A stretch of 64,000 nucleotides of DNA, from positions 1 to 64,000 of the forward strand of contig NZ_JBHLWI010000008.1 of the NCBI RefSeq assembly GCF_042432905.1, read 5' to 3'. A program made the position numbers and the translations under genes. Below are positions 1-8,912 of this stretch, in pieces. Under the pieces are notes generated by a model, which was given only the letters and a program-made list of their open reading frames with translations, searched no databases and had not been told where the DNA came from. The stretch comes from Fontibacter flavus (GTDB lineage Bacteria; Bacteroidota; Bacteroidia; Cytophagales; Cyclobacteriaceae). Each line of letters starts with the position of its first letter. Positions within the stretch are counted from its first letter, which is position 1.

Positions 1-28
1 AACTTGAATTCATTTACAATTAAAGTTT

Positions 29-68
29 TAAGGCTTCCAGCACTCCCTGCTTTCGGAAGCCTTATTTT
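29..68 (+). terminator. Rho-independent terminator of a gene left of the window
   Basis: A 9-bp stem (AAGGCTTCC at 30-38 with GGAAGCCTT at 55-63) is followed by ATTTTAT. It would end a plus-strand transcript entering from outside the window. Confidence 0.6.
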
Positions 69-112
69 ATATCTCTAATATAATGAATTTCAGTTAATTA
101 ACCACTAACTAA

Positions 113-147
113 ACGGCATTAATTGTTAATTAGTGATTAGTGATTTG
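113..147. repeat. Degenerate intergenic repeat (attagtgatt type)
   Basis: Reiterated attaattgttaattagtgattagtgatt text between genes. The same style of degenerate sequence recurs near 14860-14916. No coding potential seen. Confidence 0.35.
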
Positions 148-600
148 TCACACCCCAAACTGCCGCAAATGATGATCTGTATGTTTCCATACCAAAATTC
201 CCCACTCCCTGTGATTGAGTGGTCCGAAAAAGGGGTGGAAACCTTGGAGTTGGTGTGTGATGCTGCCAAAGGCTTGCAGGGTATCGATTAGCCCTTGCTT
301 TTCTTCAAGAAATTTCTCCTGGGAAACCTTCCCTTTCATATCAAAGCGTTTGGGGCCTTTGACAAGCTTGGGAAATTCTTTTTTGAAATAGAAAAAGTAG
401 TACTTCCCGAGCAGCTGTTTGAAGTTCGCCTTCCTCTCTGGTGTAGGAGACTTCAAAACTGCCGCCGCCACCTCCCGCGCATGTGCCAACATTTCCTCCA
501 CCTGCATACTTCCCCAGTGCCCTTGGTCTCCAGCTTGAAGTTTCGATACGCGGTCAAGTAACTCTTGGCGATTTTCCGGGTGTAGGATAGATTTTTTCAT
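148..600 (-). CDS. DUF1569 family protein, DinB-like fold
   Basis: 150-residue soluble protein with no signal peptide. His40, in a W-G-x-M...M-L-x-H context, and the C-terminal cluster His140/His143/His144 (HTDHHLRQFG) match the three-histidine metal site expected for DinB/YfiT-like four-helix bundles; the overall pattern fits DUF1569. The family is thought to be metal-dependent, but its substrate in Bacteroidota is not known to me. It is monocistronic: the gene upstream on this strand (676-906) is 75 bp away and unrelated. Family assignment is fairly secure, function is not. Confidence 0.75.
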   Translation of the reverse strand: MKKSILHPENRQELLDRVSKLQAGDQGHWGSMQVEEMLAHAREVAAAVLKSPTPERKANFKQLLGKYYFFYFKKEFPKLVKGPKRFDMKGKVSQEKFLEEKQGLIDTLQAFGSITHQLQGFHPFFGPLNHREWGILVWKHTDHHLRQFGV

Positions 601-675
601 TTAGTATGGTGGTTTTGGGTGAGGTTCATGTAATTTTAAAGCTACTAACTTTTCGTTTATTTTCTATTCTTAAAC

Positions 676-906
676 CTAGACAGTTATATGAAGAAGAAAA
701 TCCTTCAATCCTATGACTTCCACAGTTGATTCATAGAGGTATCGGTTTTCTCCAGGTGTAATGACAAAAAGCTTGGTAATCCCCAAGTCATCCATGGCAA
801 GATAACTTCCTTTGGTCAATTTGGGAGAAAGGCTGAGCTTGATCTCCGCTGCTGCAAGCCTAAAAGTCAAGTCATGTATGCTTACATCGATTTTGGATCC
901 CTGCAA
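676..906 (-). CDS. Small hypothetical protein
   Basis: 76-residue ORF, not recognised. It has no signal peptide or membrane segment. Composition is balanced, with alternating hydrophobic residues that suggest a small beta-rich domain, for example the stretch KLFVITPGENRYLYESTVEV. It is flanked by AT-rich DNA and could be a real small gene or chance. No operon partner is obvious. Confidence 0.4.
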   Translation of the reverse strand: MQGSKIDVSIHDLTFRLAAAEIKLSLSPKLTKGSYLAMDDLGITKLFVITPGENRYLYESTVEVIGLKDFLLHITV

Positions 907-1364
907 TTTTAAAATTTGTTTTTAAAATTGCAGGGATAAATCATAAGTTTTTATCAAATTCATTGAAAGCTGAAAATCAGTTTGATCACAAAAACCTAAT
1001 TAGTGAGTTAGTTAAAATTTTATTTTATGAATAAGGTTTTTATATCAATACTCTTCCTTTCATTACTGAATTTAGAAGTTTTTTCTCAAACTCAGGAATA
1101 ACTTTAACTTCAAAAATCATAATCCTAGAAGTAAGTCTTTGGCATTTTTAGCTTTTATTTTTCCCGATTTCACTTTTGTTGGAAAGGAAGACTCCCACAC
1201 AATTCCCAATAATTTCTCTCCAATCCTGTAAAATCTCTTAACTTTGTGCCCGCATTCGAGTGTTATACTGCACCATTTGCGGCTGTATCAAAGGCTTTTC
1301 CAATCCTTAGCAGCGTTACATTGTAATTATCTTGGGGACAAACCCCATCAAGCTATAGAAGACT
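907..1364. other. Gene-poor stretch with a signal-peptide relic
   Basis: 458 bp without a convincing gene. At 1027-1101 (+) there is a 24-codon ORF that reads as a signal peptide (start MNKVFISILF, then SLLNLEVFSQTQE and a stop). This looks like the surviving 5' end of a secreted-protein gene whose body is gone. A TAnnTTTG box for ileS lies at 1239-1246. The rest is AT-rich with nothing recognisable. Confidence 0.4.
1239..1246 (+). promoter_or_regulatory. Possible -7 box of the ileS promoter
   Basis: TAACTTTG matches the Bacteroidota -7 consensus TAnnTTTG, about 118 nt before the ileS start. I see no good -33 TTTG at the expected spacing, so this is only a candidate. Confidence 0.35.
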
Positions 1365-4300
1365 GTGAAAAAATACCAGGAGTTCAAACAAGTAGATTAT
1401 CCTCAGATAGGAGAAAACGTGCTGTCATTCTGGAAAGAGAAAGACATATTCAACAAATCAATCACCAACAGGGAAGGTGCTGATACCTTCACATTCTTTG
1501 AGGGACCTCCTTCTGCCAATGGTACACCAGGCATTCACCACGTGATGGCCCGTACGCTGAAAGACATTTTTTGCCGTTACAAAACCCTGAAAGGGTTTCA
1601 GGTAAAAAGAAAAGGCGGATGGGATACCCATGGCCTTCCTGTGGAATTACAGGTAGAAAAAGAACTGGGTATCACCAAAGAGGATATAGGCAAAAAAATC
1701 ACTGTAGAAGAATATAACCAAAAATGCCGTGAGACGGTCATGCGTTTCAAAAACGAATGGGATGACCTGACTGAAAAAATCGGTTATTGGGTTGATTTGG
1801 ATGATCCTTATATCACTTTTGAAGCCAACTATATCGAATCCCTCTGGCATTTGCTCAAAATGCTCTATGAAAAAGGGCTACTGTACAAAGGCTACACCAT
1901 TCAGCCCTATTCCCCTGCTGCAGGTACCGGTCTTAGTTCTCACGAACTCAATCAACCCGGCTGCTACAGGGATGTGAAGGATACCTCCATCACCGCTCAG
2001 TTTAAGTTAAAAGCACAGGACAACACCTATATCCTTGCCTGGACTACTACACCTTGGACTTTACCGTCCAATTCAGCCTTGGCTATTGGGGAAAAACTGG
2101 ATTATATAAAGGTCAAAACCTTCAATCCCTACACCCATGAACCCATGTTTGCCATCTTGTCTAAAGCCAGGATGAATGCTTATTTCAATCCAAAGGCCCA
2201 AGAGTTGTCATTGGCAGATTACAAGCCAGGTGATAAGTTGATCCCTTTTGAAATTGTAGAAGAATTCAAAGGGAAATCCATGCTGGGTTGGGAATATGAA
2301 CAGCTCTTCCCAATCGAGGCATTACATCTTCCTCACCCTGCCTTTACTGTAGTGGCTGGAGATTATGTGACCACTGAAGACGGTACCGGTATAGTCCACC
2401 TGGCCAAAGCCTTTGGTGCGGACGACTTTAGAACTTTGGTGCAGAATAATGTACCCGGTGTATTTGTCAAAGACAACCAAGGAAACGATATTCCTGTAGT
2501 GGACAAGCAAGGCAAATTCCTTCCTATAGTAGGAGAATACCTGGCTGCCAAAATGAAGGAGCATAGCATCACCGCACATAAGGAATTTGGCGCTGACGAC
2601 TTCTTTGTCAAGAACTACACCAATGATGATGAATCCGACAAGGAATTTAAAAACACGGATATCATCATTTCCATCATCCTTAAAAATGAAAATAAGGCCT
2701 TTAAGGTAGAAAAATACGAGCACAGCTATCCGCACTGCTGGAGGACTGATAAGCCAATTCTTTATTATCCATTGGAAAGCTGGTTTATCAAAACCACCGC
2801 CTACAAAGACAAACTGGTAGCATTGAACAAAACCATCAACTGGAAGCCTGAAGCTACCGGTACTGGTCGATTTGGCAACTGGTTGGAAAACCTGGTAGAT
2901 TGGAACCTGAGCCGATCCAGATTCTGGGGAACACCCCTGCCTATCTGGAGGACTAATGACGGAACTGAAGAAAAATGTATCGGTTCTGTAGCCGAATTAC
3001 AGGCAGAGATGGAAAAATCCATTGCAAAAGGCTTTATGAGCAAATCCCCTTGGGAAGGAAAAGAAATGGACCTGCACCGTCCTTATGTGGATGATGTAGT
3101 GCTTGTTTCCTCCAAAGGTGAAAAGATGTTCCGTGAGCCGGATCTTATCGACGTATGGTTTGACTCTGGGGCCATGCCTTATGCCCAGTGGCACTATCCA
3201 TTTGAAAACGAAGACATCTTCAAAGCCAACTATCCGGCAGATTACATTGCAGAAGGTGTGGACCAAACCAGGGGTTGGTTCTTTACCCTACATGCCATCG
3301 CAGGTATGCTCTTTGATTCTGTGGCCTTCAAAAACGTCATTGCCAATGGTCTTGTACTGGACAAAAACGGCAACAAGATGTCCAAGCGTCTGGGCAATGC
3401 CATCGATCCATTCAAAACATTGAAAGAATATGGCCCTGACGCCTTGCGTTGGTACATGCTCAGCAATGCCAACCCTTGGGACAACCTGAAATTCAACTTG
3501 GATGGTGTCGCTGAAGTACAAAGAAGATTCTTTGGAACTTTACAGAACACCTATAATTTCTTTGCCCTTTATGCCAATCTTGACGCATTTGTCTATGAAG
3601 CAGGCAAGTCGGTACCAGTAAAAGACAGAGCTGAACTGGATCAATGGATCATTTCCAAACTCCAATCTTTGATCGCCGAGGTAGAGTCCGCCATGGACAA
3701 CTATGACGCCACCAAAGCTACACGCGCCATCATGAACTTTACCGTGGACCAATTGTCCAACTGGTATGTAAGGTTGGCCAGAAAAAGGTTCTGGAGAGGC
3801 GATATGACCCAGGATAAGCAAGCTGCATATGAAACACTATATGAATGTCTGATTTCCCTGACACAGTTGATGTCTTCCTTTGCTCCGTTCTATGCAGATT
3901 GGATGTATCAAAACTTAACCGAAAGTAACAGGGAGGCAGGTCAGAAACTACCTGAGTCGGTTCATTTAGGCGACTGGATACCAGCAGATCAATCCTTGAT
4001 ACAAGAAGATTTGGAAGCTAGCATGGATCTGGCACAGCGTATCTCCTCCTTGGTTCACTCGTTGAGAAAGAACCCAAAGATCGGCATCAAAGTGCGTCAG
4101 CCGCTGCAGCGTATCATGATCCCTGTCCTGGATGAAAAAACTAAAATCCAGATCCAGCATATAGAAGAATTGATCAAATCAGAGGTGAATATCAAAGAAG
4201 TGGAATATCTCGATGATGCTTCCGGTGTGTTGGTGAAAAATATGAAGCCAAACTTACCTGTTTTAGGAAAAAAACTGGGACCTAAAATGCGCTTTGTCGT

Positions 4301-4757
4301 GGCTGCGATCAACAGTTGGGGACAGGAGGAAATTTCCCAGATCGAAAAAGAAGGGAAGATAACTGTACAGGTAGAAGGTGAAACCATTGAGCTTCTGTTG
4401 GAGGAGGTCCTGATCAGCTCACAGGATATCCCGGGCTGGTCTGTTGCTACTGACCAGGGATTGACAGTGGCTTTGGATGTGACACTGACCGAAGAACTGA
4501 AGCAGGAAGGTGTGGCCAGAGACCTGGTCAATAGGATCCAAAATCTTCGTAAAGAGATGGGCCTGGAAGTTCAAGATAAGATTATGATTCAAGTTGTCAG
4601 ACATGATGAATTGGTGAACAAGGCATTGACAAATTTTGCCCCCTATATCCAAACCGAAACCCAGGCTTTGTCGTTGGAATTGGTTGATTCTATCAACAGT
4701 CCAATCATCTTGGATATGGATGATTTTGAATTATCCGTGAAAGTAGAAAAAGCATAA
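1365..4757 (+). CDS. ileS: Isoleucyl-tRNA synthetase
   Basis: 1130-residue cytoplasmic class I aminoacyl-tRNA synthetase that charges tRNA-Ile. The HIGH-equivalent region (PSANGTPGIHHVMA, about residues 50-60) and the KMSKS loop (NGNKMSKRLGN, Lys671) are both present. The length and the ANGxPGIHH form fit the eukaryote-like type 2 IleRS group. The CP1 editing domain lies between, followed by anticodon-binding and C-terminal domains. The start is a GTG (gtgaaaaaatac), the only plausible start before conserved sequence. lspA follows after 76 bp, as is common in bacteria, so the two may be cotranscribed. Confidence 0.97.
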   Translation: MKKYQEFKQVDYPQIGENVLSFWKEKDIFNKSITNREGADTFTFFEGPPSANGTPGIHHVMARTLKDIFCRYKTLKGFQVKRKGGWDTHGLPVELQVEKELGITKEDIGKKITVEEYNQKCRETVMRFKNEWDDLTEKIGYWVDLDDPYITFEANYIESLWHLLKMLYEKGLLYKGYTIQPYSPAAGTGLSSHELNQPGCYRDVKDTSITAQFKLKAQDNTYILAWTTTPWTLPSNSALAIGEKLDYIKVKTFNPYTHEPMFAILSKARMNAYFNPKAQELSLADYKPGDKLIPFEIVEEFKGKSMLGWEYEQLFPIEALHLPHPAFTVVAGDYVTTEDGTGIVHLAKAFGADDFRTLVQNNVPGVFVKDNQGNDIPVVDKQGKFLPIVGEYLAAKMKEHSITAHKEFGADDFFVKNYTNDDESDKEFKNTDIIISIILKNENKAFKVEKYEHSYPHCWRTDKPILYYPLESWFIKTTAYKDKLVALNKTINWKPEATGTGRFGNWLENLVDWNLSRSRFWGTPLPIWRTNDGTEEKCIGSVAELQAEMEKSIAKGFMSKSPWEGKEMDLHRPYVDDVVLVSSKGEKMFREPDLIDVWFDSGAMPYAQWHYPFENEDIFKANYPADYIAEGVDQTRGWFFTLHAIAGMLFDSVAFKNVIANGLVLDKNGNKMSKRLGNAIDPFKTLKEYGPDALRWYMLSNANPWDNLKFNLDGVAEVQRRFFGTLQNTYNFFALYANLDAFVYEAGKSVPVKDRAELDQWIISKLQSLIAEVESAMDNYDATKATRAIMNFTVDQLSNWYVRLARKRFWRGDMTQDKQAAYETLYECLISLTQLMSSFAPFYADWMYQNLTESNREAGQKLPESVHLGDWIPADQSLIQEDLEASMDLAQRISSLVHSLRKNPKIGIKVRQPLQRIMIPVLDEKTKIQIQHIEELIKSEVNIKEVEYLDDASGVLVKNMKPNLPVLGKKLGPKMRFVVAAINSWGQEEISQIEKEGKITVQVEGETIELLLEEVLISSQDIPGWSVATDQGLTVALDVTLTEELKQEGVARDLVNRIQNLRKEMGLEVQDKIMIQVVRHDELVNKALTNFAPYIQTETQALSLELVDSINSPIILDMDDFELSVKVEKA

Positions 4758-4833
4758 GCTTATAAAATAAACAGCCACAGATGCTTAAGAATTTGAAAAA
4801 ATTCCTTAAATCTGTGGCTTTGAACTGATATCG

Positions 4834-5496
4834 ATGAAGTATTTCAAATATTTTGGCATTGCCCTAGTGATCATTCTTCTTGATCAGGCAGTAAAAATGA
4901 TCGTCCATTACCAGATGGATTTTGGCACGCCAGGCCAGATCAAAGTCTTTGGTGATTGGTTTAAGCTCCATTACACCACCAATCCAGGGATGGCATTTGG
5001 AATGCAGCTGGGCACAGAATATGGTAAACTTATTCTGACCAGTTTTAGGTTAGTGGCCATGTTTGGGATAGGCTATTATTTGTACCACATCATCAAAAAG
5101 AAAATGCATACAGGTTACCTGATCTGTATTTCCATGATTTTGGGAGGAGCTATCGGGAATCTGATCGATAGTGTTTTCTATGGGGTCTGGTTGAACAATG
5201 CACCCTACAACGCGCCAACACCTTGGTTTCATGGTCAGGTAATAGACATGTTCTACATTGACATATGGGAAGGGTTCCTGCCCGAATGGATTCCGGTATG
5301 GGGAGGAAGTTATACCGCTTTATGGCCGATCTTTAACATTGCCGATGCAGCCATTTTCGTTGGCGTAGCCATTATCCTGATCTTTCAGGGAAGGTTTTTT
5401 GATGAAAAATTGACCGAGCACAAAACCGAGGAAATCGACGAGATACAGCAACAACTTATTGAAGGTGAAGAAAAAACTTCTTCCAATAACGCTTAA
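4834..5496 (+). CDS. lspA: Lipoprotein signal peptidase II
   Basis: 220-residue inner-membrane aspartyl peptidase that removes signal peptides from prolipoproteins after lipidation. The conserved blocks NPGMAFGM, GQVIDMFY (Asp137) and FNIADAAIFVG (Asp171) carry the two catalytic aspartates, within four predicted membrane helices. It is longer than typical LspA (about 150-170 residues), with an inserted periplasmic stretch and a hydrophilic tail after residue 185. The many lipoproteins in this window are its expected substrates. A strong terminator follows immediately. Confidence 0.96.
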   Translation: MKYFKYFGIALVIILLDQAVKMIVHYQMDFGTPGQIKVFGDWFKLHYTTNPGMAFGMQLGTEYGKLILTSFRLVAMFGIGYYLYHIIKKKMHTGYLICISMILGGAIGNLIDSVFYGVWLNNAPYNAPTPWFHGQVIDMFYIDIWEGFLPEWIPVWGGSYTALWPIFNIADAAIFVGVAIILIFQGRFFDEKLTEHKTEEIDEIQQQLIEGEEKTSSNNA

Positions 5497-5498
5497 AT

Positions 5499-5522
5499 GA
5501 AAGGCCTTCGGGCCTTTTTTAT
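5499..5522 (+). terminator. Rho-independent terminator after lspA
   Basis: Stem AAAGGCC (5500-5506), TTCG tetraloop, GGCCTTT (5511-5517), then a T-run. It starts 3 nt past the lspA stop codon. Confidence 0.9.
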
Positions 5523-5598
5523 TTTCTTGCCCGATTATTTTTCAGTGCTGTTAATTATGTTTGCCATTTTCTCCTAGAGAAATAATAAATCCGCTGTA

Positions 5599-6444
5599 TT
5601 AAACCGGTTCTCCACAATATTTACAATAATTCGAGTCCTCATCCAGGTGCCTAGATTTACAGGTTTTACACACCTTATTTCCTGTATGGTGCACTTTTCT
5701 CTGAACTGCTGTGAGTTCTGAGCTGACAATTCCGGTAGGAACAGCTATGATCGCATAGCCAAGCAGCATAATGACAGAAGACAAGAACTTACCCACTGGT
5801 GTCAAGGGAGTAATATCCCCATATCCTACTGTCGTCAAGGTTACTATTGCCCAATACATCGAAACCCCTATGCTGGTAAACCCACTTTCTGGACCTTCGA
5901 CGATAAACATGATAGTACCAGCTATCAATACAATGGTCAATACTGTTCCAACAAAAAGCTGGATTTTGGTCCGGCTATTTCTCAAGGCAGTTTTCAAGGT
6001 CTCCGCTTCCCTCATATACCGGCCCAGCTTGAGAATTCTGACCACTCTTAGCAGTCTTAATCCTCTAATTACCACCAAAAACTGCGTATTGATCAGAAAC
6101 AGGCTGAGGAAGGTCGGAATAATGGCCAATAAATCCACTAGCCCATAAAAACTCAAGACATAACCCCATTTATTTCTGCTCAACCAAAGTCTAAGGCTAT
6201 ATTCAATGGTAAAAAGGATTGTAAAGACCCACTCCAGAATGTAAAATTCATGATGATATCGTTCATTTAGATATGGCTCTGAATCTAAAATAACTACAAA
6301 GAGTGAAGCCAAAATCAAAAAAAGCACACTCAAATCAAAATTTTTGGATGCCCTATCATCATGTTCAAATACAATATGGGCGATGCGGGATTTGGTTGGT
6401 AAAAAAGACATATTACATTTTAGAAGGTATCGGAAATATACCAC
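5599..6444 (-). CDS. Voltage-gated potassium channel-like protein with C-terminal zinc ribbon
   Basis: 281-residue membrane protein with the six-helix plan of Kv-type channels. An S4-like helix has regularly spaced arginines (RGLRLLRVVRILKLGR, about residues 125-141), and the pore loop has the K+ selectivity filter TLTTVGYGDITP. After S6, a short linker leads to CKTC-x11-CKYCGEPV, a four-cysteine zinc ribbon at the extreme C terminus. That tail is unusual and may sense metal or redox state, or help tetramer assembly. It is monocistronic and convergent with lspA. An alternative start at Met11 (MSFLPTKSR) is equally likely. Confidence 0.88.
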   Translation of the reverse strand: MVYFRYLLKCNMSFLPTKSRIAHIVFEHDDRASKNFDLSVLFLILASLFVVILDSEPYLNERYHHEFYILEWVFTILFTIEYSLRLWLSRNKWGYVLSFYGLVDLLAIIPTFLSLFLINTQFLVVIRGLRLLRVVRILKLGRYMREAETLKTALRNSRTKIQLFVGTVLTIVLIAGTIMFIVEGPESGFTSIGVSMYWAIVTLTTVGYGDITPLTPVGKFLSSVIMLLGYAIIAVPTGIVSSELTAVQRKVHHTGNKVCKTCKSRHLDEDSNYCKYCGEPV

Positions 6445-6680
6445 CTAATTTAAAAATTTCTTAGAAAAAGATAATTTGGGTTGAATGTTTAGACAGAGAA
6501 AAAGTATGGATAACTATAAGATTAAATTTGAGATTTAAATTACCTGAGAATGGTAGCCTTTCTGGATATGTGATATATTCTGGAATAGCACTAAAAACCC
6601 TTGAGGGAAATAATTACGCATTTTGTTTTTTTGAACAAATAACTACCCGGTTTCAAACAAATACGATTAAATTGACAATC

Positions 6681-7454
6681 ATGGAAATATTCATCATCTC
6701 CCTTACCGCTTTTATAGTCGCCATCCTGACCTTCTTTTCAGGTTTTGGATTGGGGACAATTCTCACCCCTGTCTTTATGGTTTTCTTTCCGGTCGACCTG
6801 GCCATTGCCTTGACGGGAGTCGTCCATTTTTTCAATAACCTGTTCAAACTGGCCCTAGTGGGTAAAAATGCAGACAAAGACGTTCTGATCCGCTTCGGCA
6901 TTCCCGCAGTGGTTGCAGCTTTTGTGGGCTCATGGGTATTGCTCAACATAACGAATTTGGATCCTCTTTTCAGGTATGACTTGTTCGGGAAAACCTTTAT
7001 TGTTGAACCGGTAAAATTTATCATTTCTATTCTCCTGATCATTTTTGCCGCTATGGACCTGATCCCTTATTTCCAAAAACTGCAATTCGGGAAAGATAAA
7101 TTGCCTATTGGGGGCGCATTGAGCGGATTCTTCGGAGGCCTCTCCGGTAATCAGGGGGCTTTGCGTTCCGCTTTTTTGATCAAAGCGAGCCTTTCCAAAG
7201 AAGCTTTTATCGGGACCGCAGTAGTCGTATCCACCTTTGTAGACTTTACCCGATTGAGCGTTTATGCCACAAGATTTGTCAGTACCGACCTCAGTGACAA
7301 TATACAACTAGTAGTGATCGCCACCCTTTCCGCAATAGCAGGGGCTTATTGGGGCAATAAACTTTTGAAAAAAGTGACCTTGAAATTTTTGCAGTTGACT
7401 GTTGCGATCATGCTAATTTTGATTTCTATTGCCTTGGGTGCAGGTTGGGTTTAA
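6681..7454 (+). CDS. TauE/SafE (TSUP) family permease
   Basis: 257-residue integral membrane protein from the ATG at 6681 (MEIFIISLTAF). The reading frame is open back to a TTG at 6528, but the extra 51 residues look non-coding. It has about eight hydrophobic segments and glycine-rich FSGFGLGTILTP and SGFFGGLSGNQGALRSAF motifs in the two halves, typical of the sulfite/organosulfonate exporter superfamily. Transport of sulfite or another small anion is inferred from the family only. It stands alone, so the substrate is unknown. Confidence 0.85.
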   Translation: MEIFIISLTAFIVAILTFFSGFGLGTILTPVFMVFFPVDLAIALTGVVHFFNNLFKLALVGKNADKDVLIRFGIPAVVAAFVGSWVLLNITNLDPLFRYDLFGKTFIVEPVKFIISILLIIFAAMDLIPYFQKLQFGKDKLPIGGALSGFFGGLSGNQGALRSAFLIKASLSKEAFIGTAVVVSTFVDFTRLSVYATRFVSTDLSDNIQLVVIATLSAIAGAYWGNKLLKKVTLKFLQLTVAIMLILISIALGAGWV

Positions 7455-7621
7455 AAAGAATATCCTTATCCAATATCCTCTTTCATGATAATTTGAAATT
7501 TCTTAAGCACCAATGTTTTACGTTTCTTTATCTTAAATTTTTTTTATACCTAAAATTTTATCAAGTGTTTTTTTTATCAAAATAAATATTGTAATTCAAA
7601 GAAAACTAAAACCCTCATTCT

Positions 7622-8248
7622 ATGAAAAAACTTTGTTACCTTATTGTTGTCTTCACCATGTTTACCACATCATCTTTTGCTCAAATTGAAAAAGGCGGTC
7701 AATTGGTAGGCGTTCAGTCTCTTTTTGTGAAAAGTTTTCCAAAAGATGATGCTTACATCTCAAAATCCTACAACACAGATTTTTCCTTGTTCCACCTATT
7801 TATGGTCAGCAATAGAATTGGTCTGGGCTACTTTACCAATCTCAATTTTGCCGGATCAACGTCAGAAGGCCAAGTTTCCTGGGGGGATAATGTGACATAT
7901 AAAAACAGGAACTTAACGGGGCACATCGGGCCAATTTTAAGGTATTCTATTCCGATCAGCGAGAAAACATATATTTTTCCCCAATTCATGACAGGGCTGG
8001 GTATTAACCGGTCAAAATATGAAACAGAGCAATTCGGAAGTTCTTATATGAACAAATCATCCGGCAGGTCTTCTTTAACTGAAATTCAAATCGGTATGTC
8101 TAATTTCTTGAGTCAAAGGGTTGCCCTGGAAACAAAAGTAGGGTACGGCTGGGCAACGGTCAATCAGAATGATCAAAAGACTAAGATAAATGCACTTGGC
8201 GCCAGTTTTGGTGCAGTTTTGTATTTCAATAAAAAAGTGAAGATTTAG
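7622..8248 (+). CDS. Secreted outer-membrane beta-barrel-like protein
   Basis: 208 residues with a clear signal peptide (about residues 1-21, ending TTSSFAQ). The mature part alternates short amphipathic strands and turns (IGLGYFTNLNFAG, GPILRYSIPISEKTYIFPQF, ALETKVGYGWA, ALGASFGAVLYFNKKV) and ends in an aromatic strand, as in small eight-stranded outer-membrane barrels. It is preceded by a very AT-rich 160-bp intergenic region. No operon partner and no specific function recognised. Confidence 0.7.
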   Translation: MKKLCYLIVVFTMFTTSSFAQIEKGGQLVGVQSLFVKSFPKDDAYISKSYNTDFSLFHLFMVSNRIGLGYFTNLNFAGSTSEGQVSWGDNVTYKNRNLTGHIGPILRYSIPISEKTYIFPQFMTGLGINRSKYETEQFGSSYMNKSSGRSSLTEIQIGMSNFLSQRVALETKVGYGWATVNQNDQKTKINALGASFGAVLYFNKKVKI

Positions 8249-8302
8249 ATTCCAATTAGAAGGGAACAATTTTCGCAGAGATGCAATTATATTCTGAATA
8301 GT

Positions 8303-8310
8303 TATCTTTG
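8303..8310 (+). promoter_or_regulatory. Possible -7 promoter box
   Basis: TATCTTTG fits TAnnTTTG and lies 47 nt before the ATG of the SlyD-like gene. The -33 element is not convincing. Confidence 0.4.
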
Positions 8311-8356
8311 AACTTACACAAAAAGCACAAGCGTATCCTATTAAAAATAATTGCAA

Positions 8357-8869
8357 ATGAAAGTAGAAAAAAATAAAGTAGTCGCCATTGCTTATGAACT
8401 GCATGTGGACGATGGTGAAAATGGAAAAGAGTTCTTTGAAAAGGTCTCCAAAGATACCCCTTTTTACTTCCTTTTTGGAGCGGGGAATATATTGCCTAAA
8501 CTGGAAGAAGCCATTGAAGGCAAAGCAGCCGGAGAAGGCTTTGAGCTCTTCATAGATTTTGAAAATGGTTATGGAGACTATGATGAAAGCAAAAAAGTCA
8601 TCGTTCCCAAATCCAATTTCAAAGAAAACGGCCAAAAACAAAAAAACCTCCTGAAGGTGGGCAAAGTAATCCCCATGAAGGATGACCAAGGCAATCAACT
8701 CCGCGGTGAAATCATCAAGATTGACTATAAAGGCGTGCACATGGATTTCAATTCCCCCTTAGCTGGCTTAGACCTGTATTTCAAAGGAGAGATTGTCTCT
8801 ATCCGTGAAGCCGAACCGGAAGAAATTGATCATGGCCATGTGCATGGACCAGGTGGGCATCACCATTGA
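8357..8869 (+). CDS. SlyD-like FKBP-type peptidyl-prolyl isomerase
   Basis: 170 residues from the ATG at 8357; an in-frame TTG two codons earlier is less likely. The order is a split FKBP domain with an inserted flap (IF) domain: an N-terminal strand, a FYFLFGAGNILPKLEEAIEG segment matching the conserved FKBP core, the insert, then a return strand. The C terminus is histidine-rich (HGHVHGPGGHHH), as in SlyD, and would bind nickel or other divalent metals. Role: cytoplasmic proline isomerisation, chaperone activity and metal handling (family knowledge). No hydrogenase genes are nearby. Confidence 0.9.
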   Translation: MKVEKNKVVAIAYELHVDDGENGKEFFEKVSKDTPFYFLFGAGNILPKLEEAIEGKAAGEGFELFIDFENGYGDYDESKKVIVPKSNFKENGQKQKNLLKVGKVIPMKDDQGNQLRGEIIKIDYKGVHMDFNSPLAGLDLYFKGEIVSIREAEPEEIDHGHVHGPGGHHH

Positions 8870-8912
8870 TCGAAGAATAAAAAATGGAGAATTATGAATT
8901 AAGAATGGAAAG

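Noticed and set aside
907..1364. T-box or other riboswitch before ileS
   Set aside because: No specifier loop, T-box sequence or terminator/antiterminator pair is visible, and T-boxes are not expected in Bacteroidota.
1244..1483. Plus-strand ORF of 79 codons overlapping the ileS start
   Set aside because: It overlaps 119 bp of a certain gene in another frame, has no recognisable features and no ribosome-binding context.
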